Shown here: piece after piece, positions 17,323-28,132 of the stretch
Position numbering within the stretch: position 1 is the stretch's first letter
Layout of the letters: each line of letters starts with the position of its first letter
Assembly (NCBI GenBank): GCA_028710415.1
Contig: JAQTUE010000016.1
Span: 62,001 to 126,000 of the forward strand
Direction: 5' to 3'
Length of the DNA: 64,000 nt
Source of the DNA: Paludibacter sp.
Lineage (GTDB): Bacteria; Bacteroidota; Bacteroidia; Bacteroidales; Paludibacteraceae
The notes under the pieces: generated by a model
What the model saw: the letters and a program-made list of their open reading frames with translations, nothing else
The model's database searches: none
Told to the model about the DNA's origin: nothing
Position numbers and translations under genes: made by a program

Positions 17323-19287
17323 TTATTTTTGAATTATCAGTTTCTTAGCATCATGATATTGCCCAGCATCAATTTTATAGAAATACACACCACTGCGCAG
17401 ATTAGACGCATTAAATTGCACAGATTGAATCCCCGCACTCTGAAACCCATTGACTAGCGTACTGACCTCTCTTCCCTGACAATCAAACACTTTTAAAGTT
17501 ACAAAAACACTTTCGGGTAATTCATAGGCTATGCGAGCAGTTGAATTAACCGGATTTGGATAATTTTGCTGTAATTTGAATAAGTTTGAATTTACTGAAT
17601 TTACCCCGCTCACTATTGACGTAAAGTGGTTAGTTCCTTTTTCAATGGTAATCATTTGAAGAGACCTTCCCGGTGATGTAAATTTAATTTCTCTGCCATC
17701 AGTAGTATATGCAGCTGCATTTATGGCAAATAAAGAACTCGAAGGTCCGATAGGTCCAAATTGATATTTGGCAGGGGCAATCCCATTTATATAAACAGTT
17801 GGAGAAAAACCTGTACTATCGTTATTGCTGGTGAATGAATAGATATAATATTTATCCCCCACTCCTATCGAGTCGGTAAGTACACTAACTATTTGGGCTG
17901 CATCTCCCGCGTTGACAACAACCATCCCTGTTTCGCCTGTTGAATATCGTGAGGCATAGCTGAGTATATTGGGATTGGCTGGAGTTAAAGTTGTACTGAT
18001 TGCCACATCACCAAAATATTTCTGCAAATAGGAAAGATAATAAAATTCTGCGTGAGGTTTATTTGCATAATTCACACCCAACTCATTACCTGACATCATT
18101 CCGTTTATGTACCATCTTGCACCCATGAAGACTTTATTTTTAATCATCTCACACATAAGAACGGATGCTTGCATACCCATCTCAAAAGATGATCCCACAT
18201 TTGCCGGAGCGCCACCGCTCATATTATACTCTGTTAAAGAAATTGGCTTTGAATATGCTTTATATTTAGCAATATCATTCCATATATAAGTTACGTTAGA
18301 TTTGAGACTTGTCCCCGGTTGGGTCATTAAATCTTTAACGACATTTGAATTGCTGAAATAGTTATGTACCACATAAAAATCGCAAGAGTCACCCACTTGT
18401 TTAAAAAATCCCTGATTCCATGTTCTATTGCCAATAGCCCACTGACTGGTGCCATTATCTGCTCCTGCCTGTACTTGTCCGCCAATATAGATAGTAGCAC
18501 CAATTTTCGTTGCAGCCGTTTTCATCGAATCAACAAAAACTTTAAAATGCTTTCCGTACAAATCCCCTGAAATAAATGTAGGTTGTCCATCCTGATTCTT
18601 TTTCGTATCAATCATAAAGGTATATTCCCATGGACCGGCACTTTCATTCCCAATTTCCCAATACTTCGTACGTCCTTTGTCATACCGTACCCAGTTAGCA
18701 GCCTCATGTGCAGCCTGGGCTACCGGATTTTTGCTTGTTCCTAACCGTGCATAAGCATAATTAACAGTCATTAAACCTTCCGACACACTCGTGGCCTTAC
18801 GGAATGCATAATACTGGTCGGTTGTAGTTACCCATCCGCCTTGTTTTCCTGTATGTCCGCCGAACGCATTTTTTGGAGTTGCTGTAATAGACACACCATT
18901 ATACTTTGTGCCATCGTAAACCGAATCCGGCAAATCAGTTGGTATTTTATCCATAAACCATCCATCTGACCATGTTCCACCAGGGAAACGAATGAGAGTC
19001 GGAGCCATAAGCTTTGTGGCATTTATCAACGCGGCATCGGTATATGAGCCGCACCAAGCCGCAACCGCATTTCCAAATACATACTTGGAAACTTTACAGA
19101 TTGTATCATTTTTTAACCTAAGTATAACCGTATTCTTTTGAGTTGGCCTTAGTGAGTCCACAGATGCAGGTTTTACAAATGCTTTTGGCTGGTAATCATA
19201 AAGGAAACAATTATTAACCTGCCCTAAAAGGTTAGAGTTAATGAGAATAATAGTTCCTAGAAAAAAAGTGAGAAAAGTTCTTTTCAT
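17323..19287 (-). CDS. Secreted GH51/GH39-like clan GH-A glycosidase with T9SS sorting domain
   Basis: A 654-residue exported protein: signal peptide (1-22), a (beta/alpha)8-type domain (about 50-440) with IRFPGGTWSDGW (99-110), acid/base E215 in YWEIGNES and a likely nucleophile E353 in SLTEYNMSGG, a C-terminal beta-sandwich (about 440-560), and a T9SS sorting domain (about 570-654, QNYPNPVNST to AKKLIIQK). The RFPGG and GNES motifs are characteristic of alpha-L-arabinofuranosidase-type enzymes (GH51 and relatives). It is distant from the bona fide GH51 at 51379, so the exact family and sugar are uncertain. It is separated from the upstream gene by a strong terminator and has its own upstream region. 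Confidence 0.8.
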   Translation of the reverse strand: MKRTFLTFFLGTIILINSNLLGQVNNCFLYDYQPKAFVKPASVDSLRPTQKNTVILRLKNDTICKVSKYVFGNAVAAWCGSYTDAALINATKLMAPTLIRFPGGTWSDGWFMDKIPTDLPDSVYDGTKYNGVSITATPKNAFGGHTGKQGGWVTTTDQYYAFRKATSVSEGLMTVNYAYARLGTSKNPVAQAAHEAANWVRYDKGRTKYWEIGNESAGPWEYTFMIDTKKNQDGQPTFISGDLYGKHFKVFVDSMKTAATKIGATIYIGGQVQAGADNGTSQWAIGNRTWNQGFFKQVGDSCDFYVVHNYFSNSNVVKDLMTQPGTSLKSNVTYIWNDIAKYKAYSKPISLTEYNMSGGAPANVGSSFEMGMQASVLMCEMIKNKVFMGARWYINGMMSGNELGVNYANKPHAEFYYLSYLQKYFGDVAISTTLTPANPNILSYASRYSTGETGMVVVNAGDAAQIVSVLTDSIGVGDKYYIYSFTSNNDSTGFSPTVYINGIAPAKYQFGPIGPSSSLFAINAAAYTTDGREIKFTSPGRSLQMITIEKGTNHFTSIVSGVNSVNSNLFKLQQNYPNPVNSTARIAYELPESVFVTLKVFDCQGREVSTLVNGFQSAGIQSVQFNASNLRSGVYFYKIDAGQYHDAKKLIIQK

Positions 19288-19406
19288 AATAGTAATTTTA
19301 ATGTGTCTTAACGTGATTTTTTAAGGTTAGTAATTCGGGATATTTATTTAAAACAATTGAGCAGTACTGCAAAACTGTATTTCGAAACATTTATCGTCTT
19401 ACGATA

Positions 19407-19463
19407 CAAAAGTATTTGTTTCCTTTTTTATATTTGATACCCTCATGTATCCAAATGGGTATC
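19407..19463 (-). promoter_or_regulatory. Possible promoter and operator of the gene at 17323
   Basis: The minus strand has TACTTTTG at 19407-19414, matching the Bacteroidota -7 form TAnnTTTG, about 120 bases before the start codon. Just upstream (19436-19463) is an inverted repeat GATACCC-N14-GGGTATC, a possible dimeric regulator site. No clear -33 box is visible. Confidence 0.4.
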
Positions 19464-19534
19464 ATCTTTGTTTCTTGTGTTAATTAAAAAGTATTGCGTA
19501 GGAAACGATCCTCCTAAGAATTTTACATTATACT

Positions 19535-19565
19535 AAAAAATGGCCGGAAGAATCTTCCGGCCAAA
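19535..19565 (-). terminator. Strong intrinsic terminator at the end of the large operon
   Basis: TGGCCGGAA (19541-19549) pairs perfectly with TTCCGGCCA (19555-19563), extendable to 11 bp, and on the minus strand is followed by six T bases. It lies about 130 bases after the stop of the propeller gene at 19695 and is the clearest rho-independent terminator in the window. Confidence 0.88.
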
Positions 19566-19646
19566 ATTAAAGTTATCTGGACATACATTAAGTGAAAAAT
19601 AGTTCAATCAAAACATGATATCCACAATTCCCACTATCTTACTTTA

Positions 19647-19691
19647 CTATTTTGCTTTAATCACTTTTACTTGCTCGTTACCTTTTTTTTG
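19647..19691 (-). pseudogene. Relic of a second T9SS C-terminus behind an intact one
   Basis: Immediately after the stop of the gene at 19695, the minus strand reads a poly-A tract then GNEQVKVIKAK and a TAG stop at 19647-19649. This matches the end of T9SS sorting domains and closely resembles the GNGQVKVINYK ending of the remnant at 8240. It suggests that the present CTD replaced or was inserted before an older one. Confidence 0.5.
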
Positions 19692-19694
19692 ATT

Positions 19695-20933
19695 TTAGTT
19701 ATTCTTTATGAGTCTTTTCGATATTATATTCGACCCTGTATTTACACGAATAAAATAAAGCCCTTGTTTAAAATTAGAGATGTTTAATTGAACATTATTT
19801 GATGAAGTAGTATTCTTTAATATTAATGAACCCTTACTATCAAGGACTGAAATATCGTTGTTACTGTTTTGACCCGATAAATCAATATTCACAAAAGAAT
19901 TAGCCGGATTTGGCCATATGCTTATTTTATTATGTGAATAAGGAGAGCTAATTGATGCTGTCAAGTCATCAAATTCCAAAATTCCACATGTTGTTCCAAA
20001 CCATTTATTCCCATGCGAGTCAAAAGCTATTGAAAGAACTTGCAGATTGTTGGCAGGATTTGTGAGCGAGTCTGTATAATTTGTCCATTTAGCCCCATCA
20101 AAAGCAGTAAGCCCAGAATAAGTACCCGCCCAAATCTTACCGTTTGGATCGACGGCAATGGTAGAAACAAAGTTTGAGCCCTTGTCGTCATTAAACGGAT
20201 TATAATATGTCCAGTTTGTCCCGTCAAACTTAGCAATTCTGCCAGTAGTTGGATCGCTGGTTTCATCGAAAAAACCTGTTGCAAGCCAAATATTTCCACT
20301 CTTATCAATAGCCAAATCATTTACTGTATTAAACTTCAAGCCGCTATTGGAGGTATTGAAAACGGTCCAATTGCTCCCATCATATTTCACCAAACCACTT
20401 GATGTAGCAAACCATTTATTCCCACTGTTGTCTATTGTCATAGAATTTGCTCCGGTAAATACCGAAGTTTTGTATTGCAGCCACGATATTCCATTATACA
20501 TGTATGCCCCGTTATTAGCAGTGGTGAACCATATTTTACCATCACTTTGGAAGGCAATAGCACTACAGCCATTATAAACAATTGATTTTGGCGGGCTATA
20601 ATCGTACCATTTAGTTCCATCAAACTTATATACGGTATATGCATCTCCATGAGTCCAAGTATCTTTATATATTGAACCCACAAGCCACAAATTTCCATTA
20701 GGATCAGACTTTGACAAATCACATGTGAATAATTGAATAGGTGCAGATACTCCGGAAAGTGTTGTTCCTTCCAATTTTGATGACCCTGACCAAAGCGTAT
20801 CATTAAAGAGCGTGATGTGAGAATACGCTGTACATTCAGTTGAAAGGGCATCATATCCAAAAACATTCCACGTTTGAGAATTAGCCGTCAGAGAAAGCAA
20901 TAAACTCAATGTAATTATCAATTTTGTTTTCAT
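19695..20933 (-). CDS. Secreted beta-propeller protein (regulator-propeller type) with T9SS sorting domain
   Basis: A 412-residue exported protein, last gene of the putative large operon. After the signal peptide (1-19) come repeated blades of about 45 residues with the pattern DxxGNxWxATxxGLxxxDGxxWTxYN (about 60-325), as in two-component regulator propeller repeats of SusR-like and hybrid sensors. Here the propeller is free, with no membrane segment or kinase, and ends in a T9SS sorting domain (about 340-412, IWPNPANSF to KRLIKNN). It may bind glycan or protein at the surface; no catalytic residues are apparent. A vestigial second CTD tail follows the stop. Confidence 0.82.
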   Translation of the reverse strand: MKTKLIITLSLLLSLTANSQTWNVFGYDALSTECTAYSHITLFNDTLWSGSSKLEGTTLSGVSAPIQLFTCDLSKSDPNGNLWLVGSIYKDTWTHGDAYTVYKFDGTKWYDYSPPKSIVYNGCSAIAFQSDGKIWFTTANNGAYMYNGISWLQYKTSVFTGANSMTIDNSGNKWFATSSGLVKYDGSNWTVFNTSNSGLKFNTVNDLAIDKSGNIWLATGFFDETSDPTTGRIAKFDGTNWTYYNPFNDDKGSNFVSTIAVDPNGKIWAGTYSGLTAFDGAKWTNYTDSLTNPANNLQVLSIAFDSHGNKWFGTTCGILEFDDLTASISSPYSHNKISIWPNPANSFVNIDLSGQNSNNDISVLDSKGSLILKNTTSSNNVQLNISNFKQGLYFIRVNTGSNIISKRLIKNN

Positions 20934-21067
20934 TTTATTTGCGTTAAATTATTAATCTATACGACACCAATTTGACTAAAAGTTTAATTCAAACTAAACA
21001 TTGACCATATCAAGTTCAATGTCATTATTTGCTTTCAATATATATTCTACTTCTTTACAGGATAGCT

Positions 21068-23431
21068 TTATTTCTTTTCCCCCAATTCGGCCCATCTCTT
21101 TAACTCTTTCTGATTTCGGAAAAGTACCACTTCGGCGTTTGTCCCGATAATAACCGACACGCGGGCACTAAACAAATCGTGCAGTTTATTGACCGGTTTG
21201 TTATTCAAAGACAAAATCACATCGTTGGCCTGCAAAAACATGGCGGCAACCGACCCGGGAGCAACTTCCACGACCAATACGCCACGGGTATCGTCCATGC
21301 CGGTTGCAGAGCGTTCGCCCAAAGTGGTTAGGTTCTTCACTTTCGCACCCAAAAAGTCGACAATTTCATCGGCATTCTTTTTGTCCAGGACAATCACTTT
21401 TGGCAATGTTATCTTTTTGGCGACAGCCTTTAGTCTGGGCGAAACCACACCGAAATTATCCATCGCGAAGTTTTTGAAACCTGCTGACAGAGCAGCCGAT
21501 CCTTCTTTCAAGCTGAAATCGCCCTCTAGAGGATTTGAAAATATGTTTTCGCCACACACCGAATGCTTGTCCGTTCCCCTTCCCCAAGCAGCTTTGAGGG
21601 AGGCTGAGTCGGCAAAAGCGTTGTAATCTGTTTCCTTTCCCCAAACATCAATGCGTACAGGCTGATAATCGGTTGAAACAATATTGTACCGGAACACATC
21701 ATTACAATTCTTAAACCACACATGCGGATGGAAGGTATTGTTTACCATGATGTTGTTTTCGACCACACGTTTTACCCCTTCGCGAAGCTTGATACCGCCA
21801 TTCAAACACAGGTTGTTGCGGATAATGTAATTGCTCGATCCATCGTCCAGATCAATGTCCCAGCCATGATCGCAACGCATTCGGTTATTTTGGAGAATAA
21901 TGGGTTTTACAACATCGGCCAACGCCAGATCATAGTTGTTTTCAACAATCGAATCCATCACTTTTTTATCGGGATGCCAGTAGCGGTCGCGTCCCCACGA
22001 GTTGAACGAGCCATGGTCGCCACTCTCCTTCACGGTATTGAACACATCGTTGTATTCGATGATATGTCCGCCCCAGGTTCCTTCGCTTACATTGATACCG
22101 GCACGCGGCACATCGTAAATGGTGTTATGACTTACCGTAATACTCTGACACATGGATAACTCGACCCCTGCCGATTGCTTCTCTACTTTACCGAGATTAA
22201 ACATCAGGTTGTCATACACCTTACATTCAGCCGGGTAGTTATTTGTCTTTGGCCCCGGAGTGCGGTCTATCTGCGCCAATGGCACATATTGCCAATACTC
22301 AAAACTTGGTGAACGCACTGCATTCGGGTCGCCAACGAAGCAGAAAGCACTGGCCCCGATTTCAGAGATCAGGCATCCTGATACTTCACAATCCCGGTTA
22401 TAATTATTGAAAAATACGGCGTTGCCTCCCAAATTGGTAAGCGTGCAATTTTTAAGCGAACAATTAACCGCACCATTGTAAAGCACAGCACCCCCACGGT
22501 AAATAGTCCAGTCGCTGCGCAGCAAGGGCTCTTTATTTTCCATGAATGTGCGCAGTGTTTGTGTCAGCGTCAGTCCTTGAATGGATATATTTTTCACAGG
22601 ACTTTTCTCAGAGCCTCTAAATTCAAATAAATGGGCAATTTGTGGTGTCTCAAATTTCGCTGTCTTAACTTCTAAACCCTTTGGCGGATAATAATACAGA
22701 ATCCTGGCTTTTTTGTCGTAAAACCACTCGTTGACGGTATCCAGTTCCTCGAAAACATTTTCGACAAAACGAAATTTGTCGTGCATAGCCATGCGGCGGT
22801 TATTTTGCCAGCCTCCTTCGAGTCTCGGTTCGCCCTTGTCGTTTAACCCCGTGATAAGGTAATGAAAATCACCCCACAATGAGCCATGCAATGCATGTAC
22901 ATATCCTCCTTCGGGAGATTTCCAGCGTGCAGCCCGCTCTTTTGAAACAGCATCGGCAGCAGTTCCTCCATAATATTGAGCCTTGGGATCGTAATTCGGA
23001 TAGCGCGCCATGTGTTGCAATTGCCCATCTACAAATATTTCATCGAAAATGAGATCTTGTTTTACTTTTGCCTGCCAAATACCGTTTTTAAACGTTTCCC
23101 ATTTTAAATTCAAAGCCACACTTCCGTTTACTGAAACTTTCTGATTCTTGAAGTTTGTTATTGTAAATGTTTCGTTATCTTTCCGTGAATCATCAGGTGT
23201 AAAAACAATTGGTTGGTTCAGATAATATGTACCTTCCAAGAGACTAACCACAACTTTCCCTTTTGTTTTACGAGCCTCAACTACAGCCTTGCTTATCGAA
23301 GCAAAAGGTTTGGTTTGAGTACCTTTATTTGCATCATTGCCTTTTGGCGAGACATAGATGTATGTTTGTGCAAATAATCCGATTGGACATAAAAAAGCTA
23401 AAGCGATTACTGTTTTTTTAATATTATTCAT
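21068..23431 (-). CDS. GH141-like right-handed beta-helix glycosidase fused to a PDZ domain
   Basis: A 787-residue secreted protein: signal peptide (1-21), an N-terminal YVSPKGNDANKGTQTKPFAS motif typical of parallel beta-helix carbohydrate-active enzymes, a long beta-helix (about 280-640) with GVELSMCQSITVSHNTIYDV and SGDHGSFNSWGRDRYW, and a C-terminal PDZ-like module (about 695-787, GVLVVEVAPGSVAAMFLQ, NDVILSLNNKPV). The SGDHG...NSWGRDRYW block resembles family GH141, which includes an alpha-L-fucosidase for rhamnogalacturonan II and a xylanase. The family call is from memory of motifs. The PDZ module may anchor the enzyme to a periplasmic partner. It lies 26 bases after the esterase gene at 23458. 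Confidence 0.75.
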   Translation of the reverse strand: MNNIKKTVIALAFLCPIGLFAQTYIYVSPKGNDANKGTQTKPFASISKAVVEARKTKGKVVVSLLEGTYYLNQPIVFTPDDSRKDNETFTITNFKNQKVSVNGSVALNLKWETFKNGIWQAKVKQDLIFDEIFVDGQLQHMARYPNYDPKAQYYGGTAADAVSKERAARWKSPEGGYVHALHGSLWGDFHYLITGLNDKGEPRLEGGWQNNRRMAMHDKFRFVENVFEELDTVNEWFYDKKARILYYYPPKGLEVKTAKFETPQIAHLFEFRGSEKSPVKNISIQGLTLTQTLRTFMENKEPLLRSDWTIYRGGAVLYNGAVNCSLKNCTLTNLGGNAVFFNNYNRDCEVSGCLISEIGASAFCFVGDPNAVRSPSFEYWQYVPLAQIDRTPGPKTNNYPAECKVYDNLMFNLGKVEKQSAGVELSMCQSITVSHNTIYDVPRAGINVSEGTWGGHIIEYNDVFNTVKESGDHGSFNSWGRDRYWHPDKKVMDSIVENNYDLALADVVKPIILQNNRMRCDHGWDIDLDDGSSNYIIRNNLCLNGGIKLREGVKRVVENNIMVNNTFHPHVWFKNCNDVFRYNIVSTDYQPVRIDVWGKETDYNAFADSASLKAAWGRGTDKHSVCGENIFSNPLEGDFSLKEGSAALSAGFKNFAMDNFGVVSPRLKAVAKKITLPKVIVLDKKNADEIVDFLGAKVKNLTTLGERSATGMDDTRGVLVVEVAPGSVAAMFLQANDVILSLNNKPVNKLHDLFSARVSVIIGTNAEVVLFRNQKELKRWAELGEKK

Positions 23432-23457
23432 TTTTTCTATTTACAGCTAAATTGCGT

Positions 23458-25266
<1,809 letters not shown>

Positions 25267-25297
25267 CTAATTTCAAATCGGGTTGAATTATCTATAG

Positions 25298-26221
25298 TTA
25301 CTTCAGTAATGCCTGAATTTGTTTTTCAATTTCATCTTGTTTTTGTCGTGCTTCCGCCATCGGAATACCCGTTTTCATCCAAGGCCTTTTATGACCGGTG
25401 TATGTAAGCCATACATCTTTCATGATTTCCTGCCGCTGCTCAACAAGTTTCAAAACCGCATCTCCGTTCGAATATCCTGATAGAGCTGATTTTATTTTCT
25501 CAATATTTTCAAGTCCTGTCGCTCCCAAAAACAAAAGTATTTGCTTTGCCATAATGAAATGCCCGGTTTCATTCGGATGGATTCCATCTTCGGCATACCT
25601 GAAGGTAGAATCTACGTGTCGTTGTTCTTCCAGGTATTTTCTCATGGGCCAATGAAGATCAATCACATCCCAACCGGTCGTGTATCTGCGACTTATCAAC
25701 CAGTCGGCGTATATATCGAGTACATTGGAATAGGCTTTTCCCTTCCTTTCATCGTACACGGGCGGTGTAATATGGATTATAGGTATCCCTGCTCCTGCCG
25801 CCAGTTGATGTAACCATTCAATACCTTCTTTATATTTCTGAAAACGAACCTCATCAAAAGGCATATAAATCCCATCATTCATGCCATAACAGGCAAATAC
25901 AAGATCAGGTTTTATTTTAACCAGCACCCTTTCCAAACGTTCGTGCAAGTCTGGACGAGGAAATTGACCCCCGGCATGACCCGGTTCTGACAAACCTGAT
26001 ACTGTTTCACTTGGCAAACCAACATTAATATACTCAATATGCCTGGCAGGATAATGAAACGTCATATAAGCCTCTATGCATGAAATATATTGCCCCATGT
26101 AAGTAATACTGTTTCCCAAAAACACTATTTTTTTGACACTATTCTGTAATACATAAGGCTGTGAAAAACTTTGAACCTGAAACCAGATTACAGCGATAAA
26201 AACACATGCTAGACGTCTCAT
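25298..26221 (-). CDS. Secreted SGNH/GDSL-type esterase
   Basis: A 307-residue SGNH hydrolase with signal peptide (1-20). Block I is FLGNSITYMG with the nucleophile S38 (GNS instead of the usual GDS), block II Gly is near LPSETVSGLSEPG, block III is YGMNDG, and block V is DGIHPNETGH with the catalytic Asp and His. Family members deacetylate polysaccharides or oligosaccharides in the periplasm. Its start lies 5 bases after the stop of the GH2 gene at 26227, so the two are probably translationally linked. Together with the bimodular esterase it gives three esterase active sites in adjacent genes, which points to a heavily acetylated substrate. Confidence 0.85.
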   Translation of the reverse strand: MRRLACVFIAVIWFQVQSFSQPYVLQNSVKKIVFLGNSITYMGQYISCIEAYMTFHYPARHIEYINVGLPSETVSGLSEPGHAGGQFPRPDLHERLERVLVKIKPDLVFACYGMNDGIYMPFDEVRFQKYKEGIEWLHQLAAGAGIPIIHITPPVYDERKGKAYSNVLDIYADWLISRRYTTGWDVIDLHWPMRKYLEEQRHVDSTFRYAEDGIHPNETGHFIMAKQILLFLGATGLENIEKIKSALSGYSNGDAVLKLVEQRQEIMKDVWLTYTGHKRPWMKTGIPMAEARQKQDEIEKQIQALLK

Positions 26222-26226
26222 ATATT

Positions 26227-28029
26227 TTATTTTTGTTTAAAGTATTCATTCATAATATACCATGCTTTCTTCTTTTCTCCTTTGTCTGATATGAGTCCTT
26301 TCCTGTTATATCCTTTCTGATATACAGGCTGCATTCGCCCTAAAGATTTATAATCGAATAAAATCCACGGACAAACTCCACATAAATTTGGGATCGTGCC
26401 AAACATTTCTATCTGATTCTTATAAATCTGCTCCTGATATTCTTCCGACCAGGAAGAAGCTTCGTCACTTGAAACATTCTTATTCCCGTACAATGCCTCA
26501 CCTCCGAATTCGGAGATAAATATTGGCTTATCCGGAAACGCAACTTTCCATTTTGTATCAGATGGCTTGCCTTGCCATGGATCATACCAACCTATGTATT
26601 CGTTAATGGAAATCAGGTCGGAATACTTGTACAACGTATCCGAAACGTTAAACTCATTTTTCACATAGGATTGTGTATTCATAACATGACAGATTAACCG
26701 TGTTGAATCCATTTCCCTGCATTTTTTAGTCAACTCAACCAGTGCATTATTCCTATTTGAAGTACCAGAATAGGTTTCATTCGAAAGACTCCATGCAATT
26801 ACTGCTGCGCGGTTTTTATCCCTACGAATCATTTCTTTGAGCATGGTTTCCATTTTTTTTGGAACCAGGCTATCTGAAAATTGGATGTGCTGATAAACCG
26901 GAATCTCACTCCAAACCATCAACCCCATTTTTTCGGCTTCTTTAATCGTATTTTCATTGTGCGGATAGTGTGCTAAGCGAACAAGATTACATCCCAACTC
27001 TTTGGCGGAATTCAACAATAATTTGGCATCCTCCACTGAATAGGCCCTGGCCTTTTTCAATGGGTTTTCTTCGTGAATATTGACCGCTTTCAGAAAAATT
27101 GGTTTTTTATTCAATAAAACTTTATTCCCCTGTACTTCAATACACCTGAAACCAATCTCATCTGAAATAGAATCTGTTTCACTTTCAACAATTACTTTAT
27201 AAAGTTTAGGGCTATCGGGCGACCATAATTTGAAACGTGCAGAAAATTCAACCTTAGCAAACCCTACGTCGTTAGTCATAGTTTCATAAACGATATTTAG
27301 TTCTGGTATTTTCACTTTAATCTTTTGCTGAGCTGACACACCATTCAGTTGAATCCAGCCAAGGACATCATTCAGACTGCCTTTTTTTAATTGAATGGAA
27401 TAGTCATCAACGTAAGTATTTCCTGTTTCAATAATATTTACTTCACGTGTGATACCGCCGTAATTCAACCAGTCGTAACCTCGCCCGGGAATGCCATTCT
27501 CCAAGCGACGGTTATCGACTTTTACGATGATTGAATTATCACCGTCTTTAACTTTACCTGTAATTTCGAATTGAAATGGAGTAAAACCTCCTTCATGACT
27601 TCCGAGTTTTTGACCATTCAGATATACGTCTGCAATATAATTAACTGCACCAAAATGCAAAAAAAGGCGTGCATTTTTCTTTTGGAAAACATTAAACAGT
27701 TTTCTGTACCAAACCGAGCCTTCATAAAAAGAGAGTTCGCACATCTGCGAATTGAAGTCGCCCGGTACATTCAATTCAGGTGCACCGTCAAATGAATACT
27801 CAAAGAAATCGGTCTTCTTTTGAGGCTTTCGCTCTATCCAAAACTGTTTCCAACCGCCAATATCTCCCGGATCTACCATGACTTGCCATTTCCCGTTCAA
27901 ACTCGTCAAATGCCGGGATTGGACGTTGATCATGGCCGTTTGACCCGATAAAAGATTACACCAAAGAGAAATAAACAAAGTAACCAATATGCTTTCTCTA
28001 GAAAGGAGTTTTCTGTATTTATTATTCAT
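26227..28029 (-). CDS. GH2 beta-glucuronidase/beta-galactosidase-type enzyme
   Basis: A 600-residue GH2 protein with a Sec signal peptide (about 1-29). Sugar-binding domain about 40-200, Ig-like domain about 205-300, catalytic barrel about 300-600 with acid/base E418 in WSLSNETY and nucleophile E507 in ISEFGGEAL. It is the shortest GH2 of the cluster, and the EFGGEAL nucleophile context is that of beta-glucuronidases rather than LacZ-type enzymes. Glucuronic acid in the substrate would fit, but beta-galactosidase activity cannot be excluded. No T9SS domain, so a periplasmic location is predicted. Confidence 0.88.
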   Translation of the reverse strand: MNNKYRKLLSRESILVTLFISLWCNLLSGQTAMINVQSRHLTSLNGKWQVMVDPGDIGGWKQFWIERKPQKKTDFFEYSFDGAPELNVPGDFNSQMCELSFYEGSVWYRKLFNVFQKKNARLFLHFGAVNYIADVYLNGQKLGSHEGGFTPFQFEITGKVKDGDNSIIVKVDNRRLENGIPGRGYDWLNYGGITREVNIIETGNTYVDDYSIQLKKGSLNDVLGWIQLNGVSAQQKIKVKIPELNIVYETMTNDVGFAKVEFSARFKLWSPDSPKLYKVIVESETDSISDEIGFRCIEVQGNKVLLNKKPIFLKAVNIHEENPLKKARAYSVEDAKLLLNSAKELGCNLVRLAHYPHNENTIKEAEKMGLMVWSEIPVYQHIQFSDSLVPKKMETMLKEMIRRDKNRAAVIAWSLSNETYSGTSNRNNALVELTKKCREMDSTRLICHVMNTQSYVKNEFNVSDTLYKYSDLISINEYIGWYDPWQGKPSDTKWKVAFPDKPIFISEFGGEALYGNKNVSSDEASSWSEEYQEQIYKNQIEMFGTIPNLCGVCPWILFDYKSLGRMQPVYQKGYNRKGLISDKGEKKKAWYIMNEYFKQK

Positions 28030-28060
28030 TTCACGTTTTATTAATTTCGTATTTTGTCAA

Positions 28061-28120
28061 TTATTTTGTAATCATATCCACATTAGCATACCCGGTCACA
28101 TCATCGTCAAAAATATTCAT
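28061..28120 (-). pseudogene. Relic of an F5/8C-bearing GH29 C-terminus
   Basis: On the minus strand ATG at 28118-28120 opens NIFDDDVTGYANVDMITK and a TAA stop at 28061-28063. This aligns without gaps to the last 19 residues of the GH29 gene at 29956 (NTFGDDVAGYAEVDVMTK) and the DNA is clearly homologous. Only the tail remains, between the GH2 and GH35-like genes, so a paralogous gene was probably deleted here. Confidence 0.7.
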
Positions 28121-28132
28121 AATAGAAACTTT

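Noticed and set aside
21189..22159. Two 145-codon plus-strand open frames
   Set aside because: Antisense to the well-supported GH141-like gene; no independent protein features.
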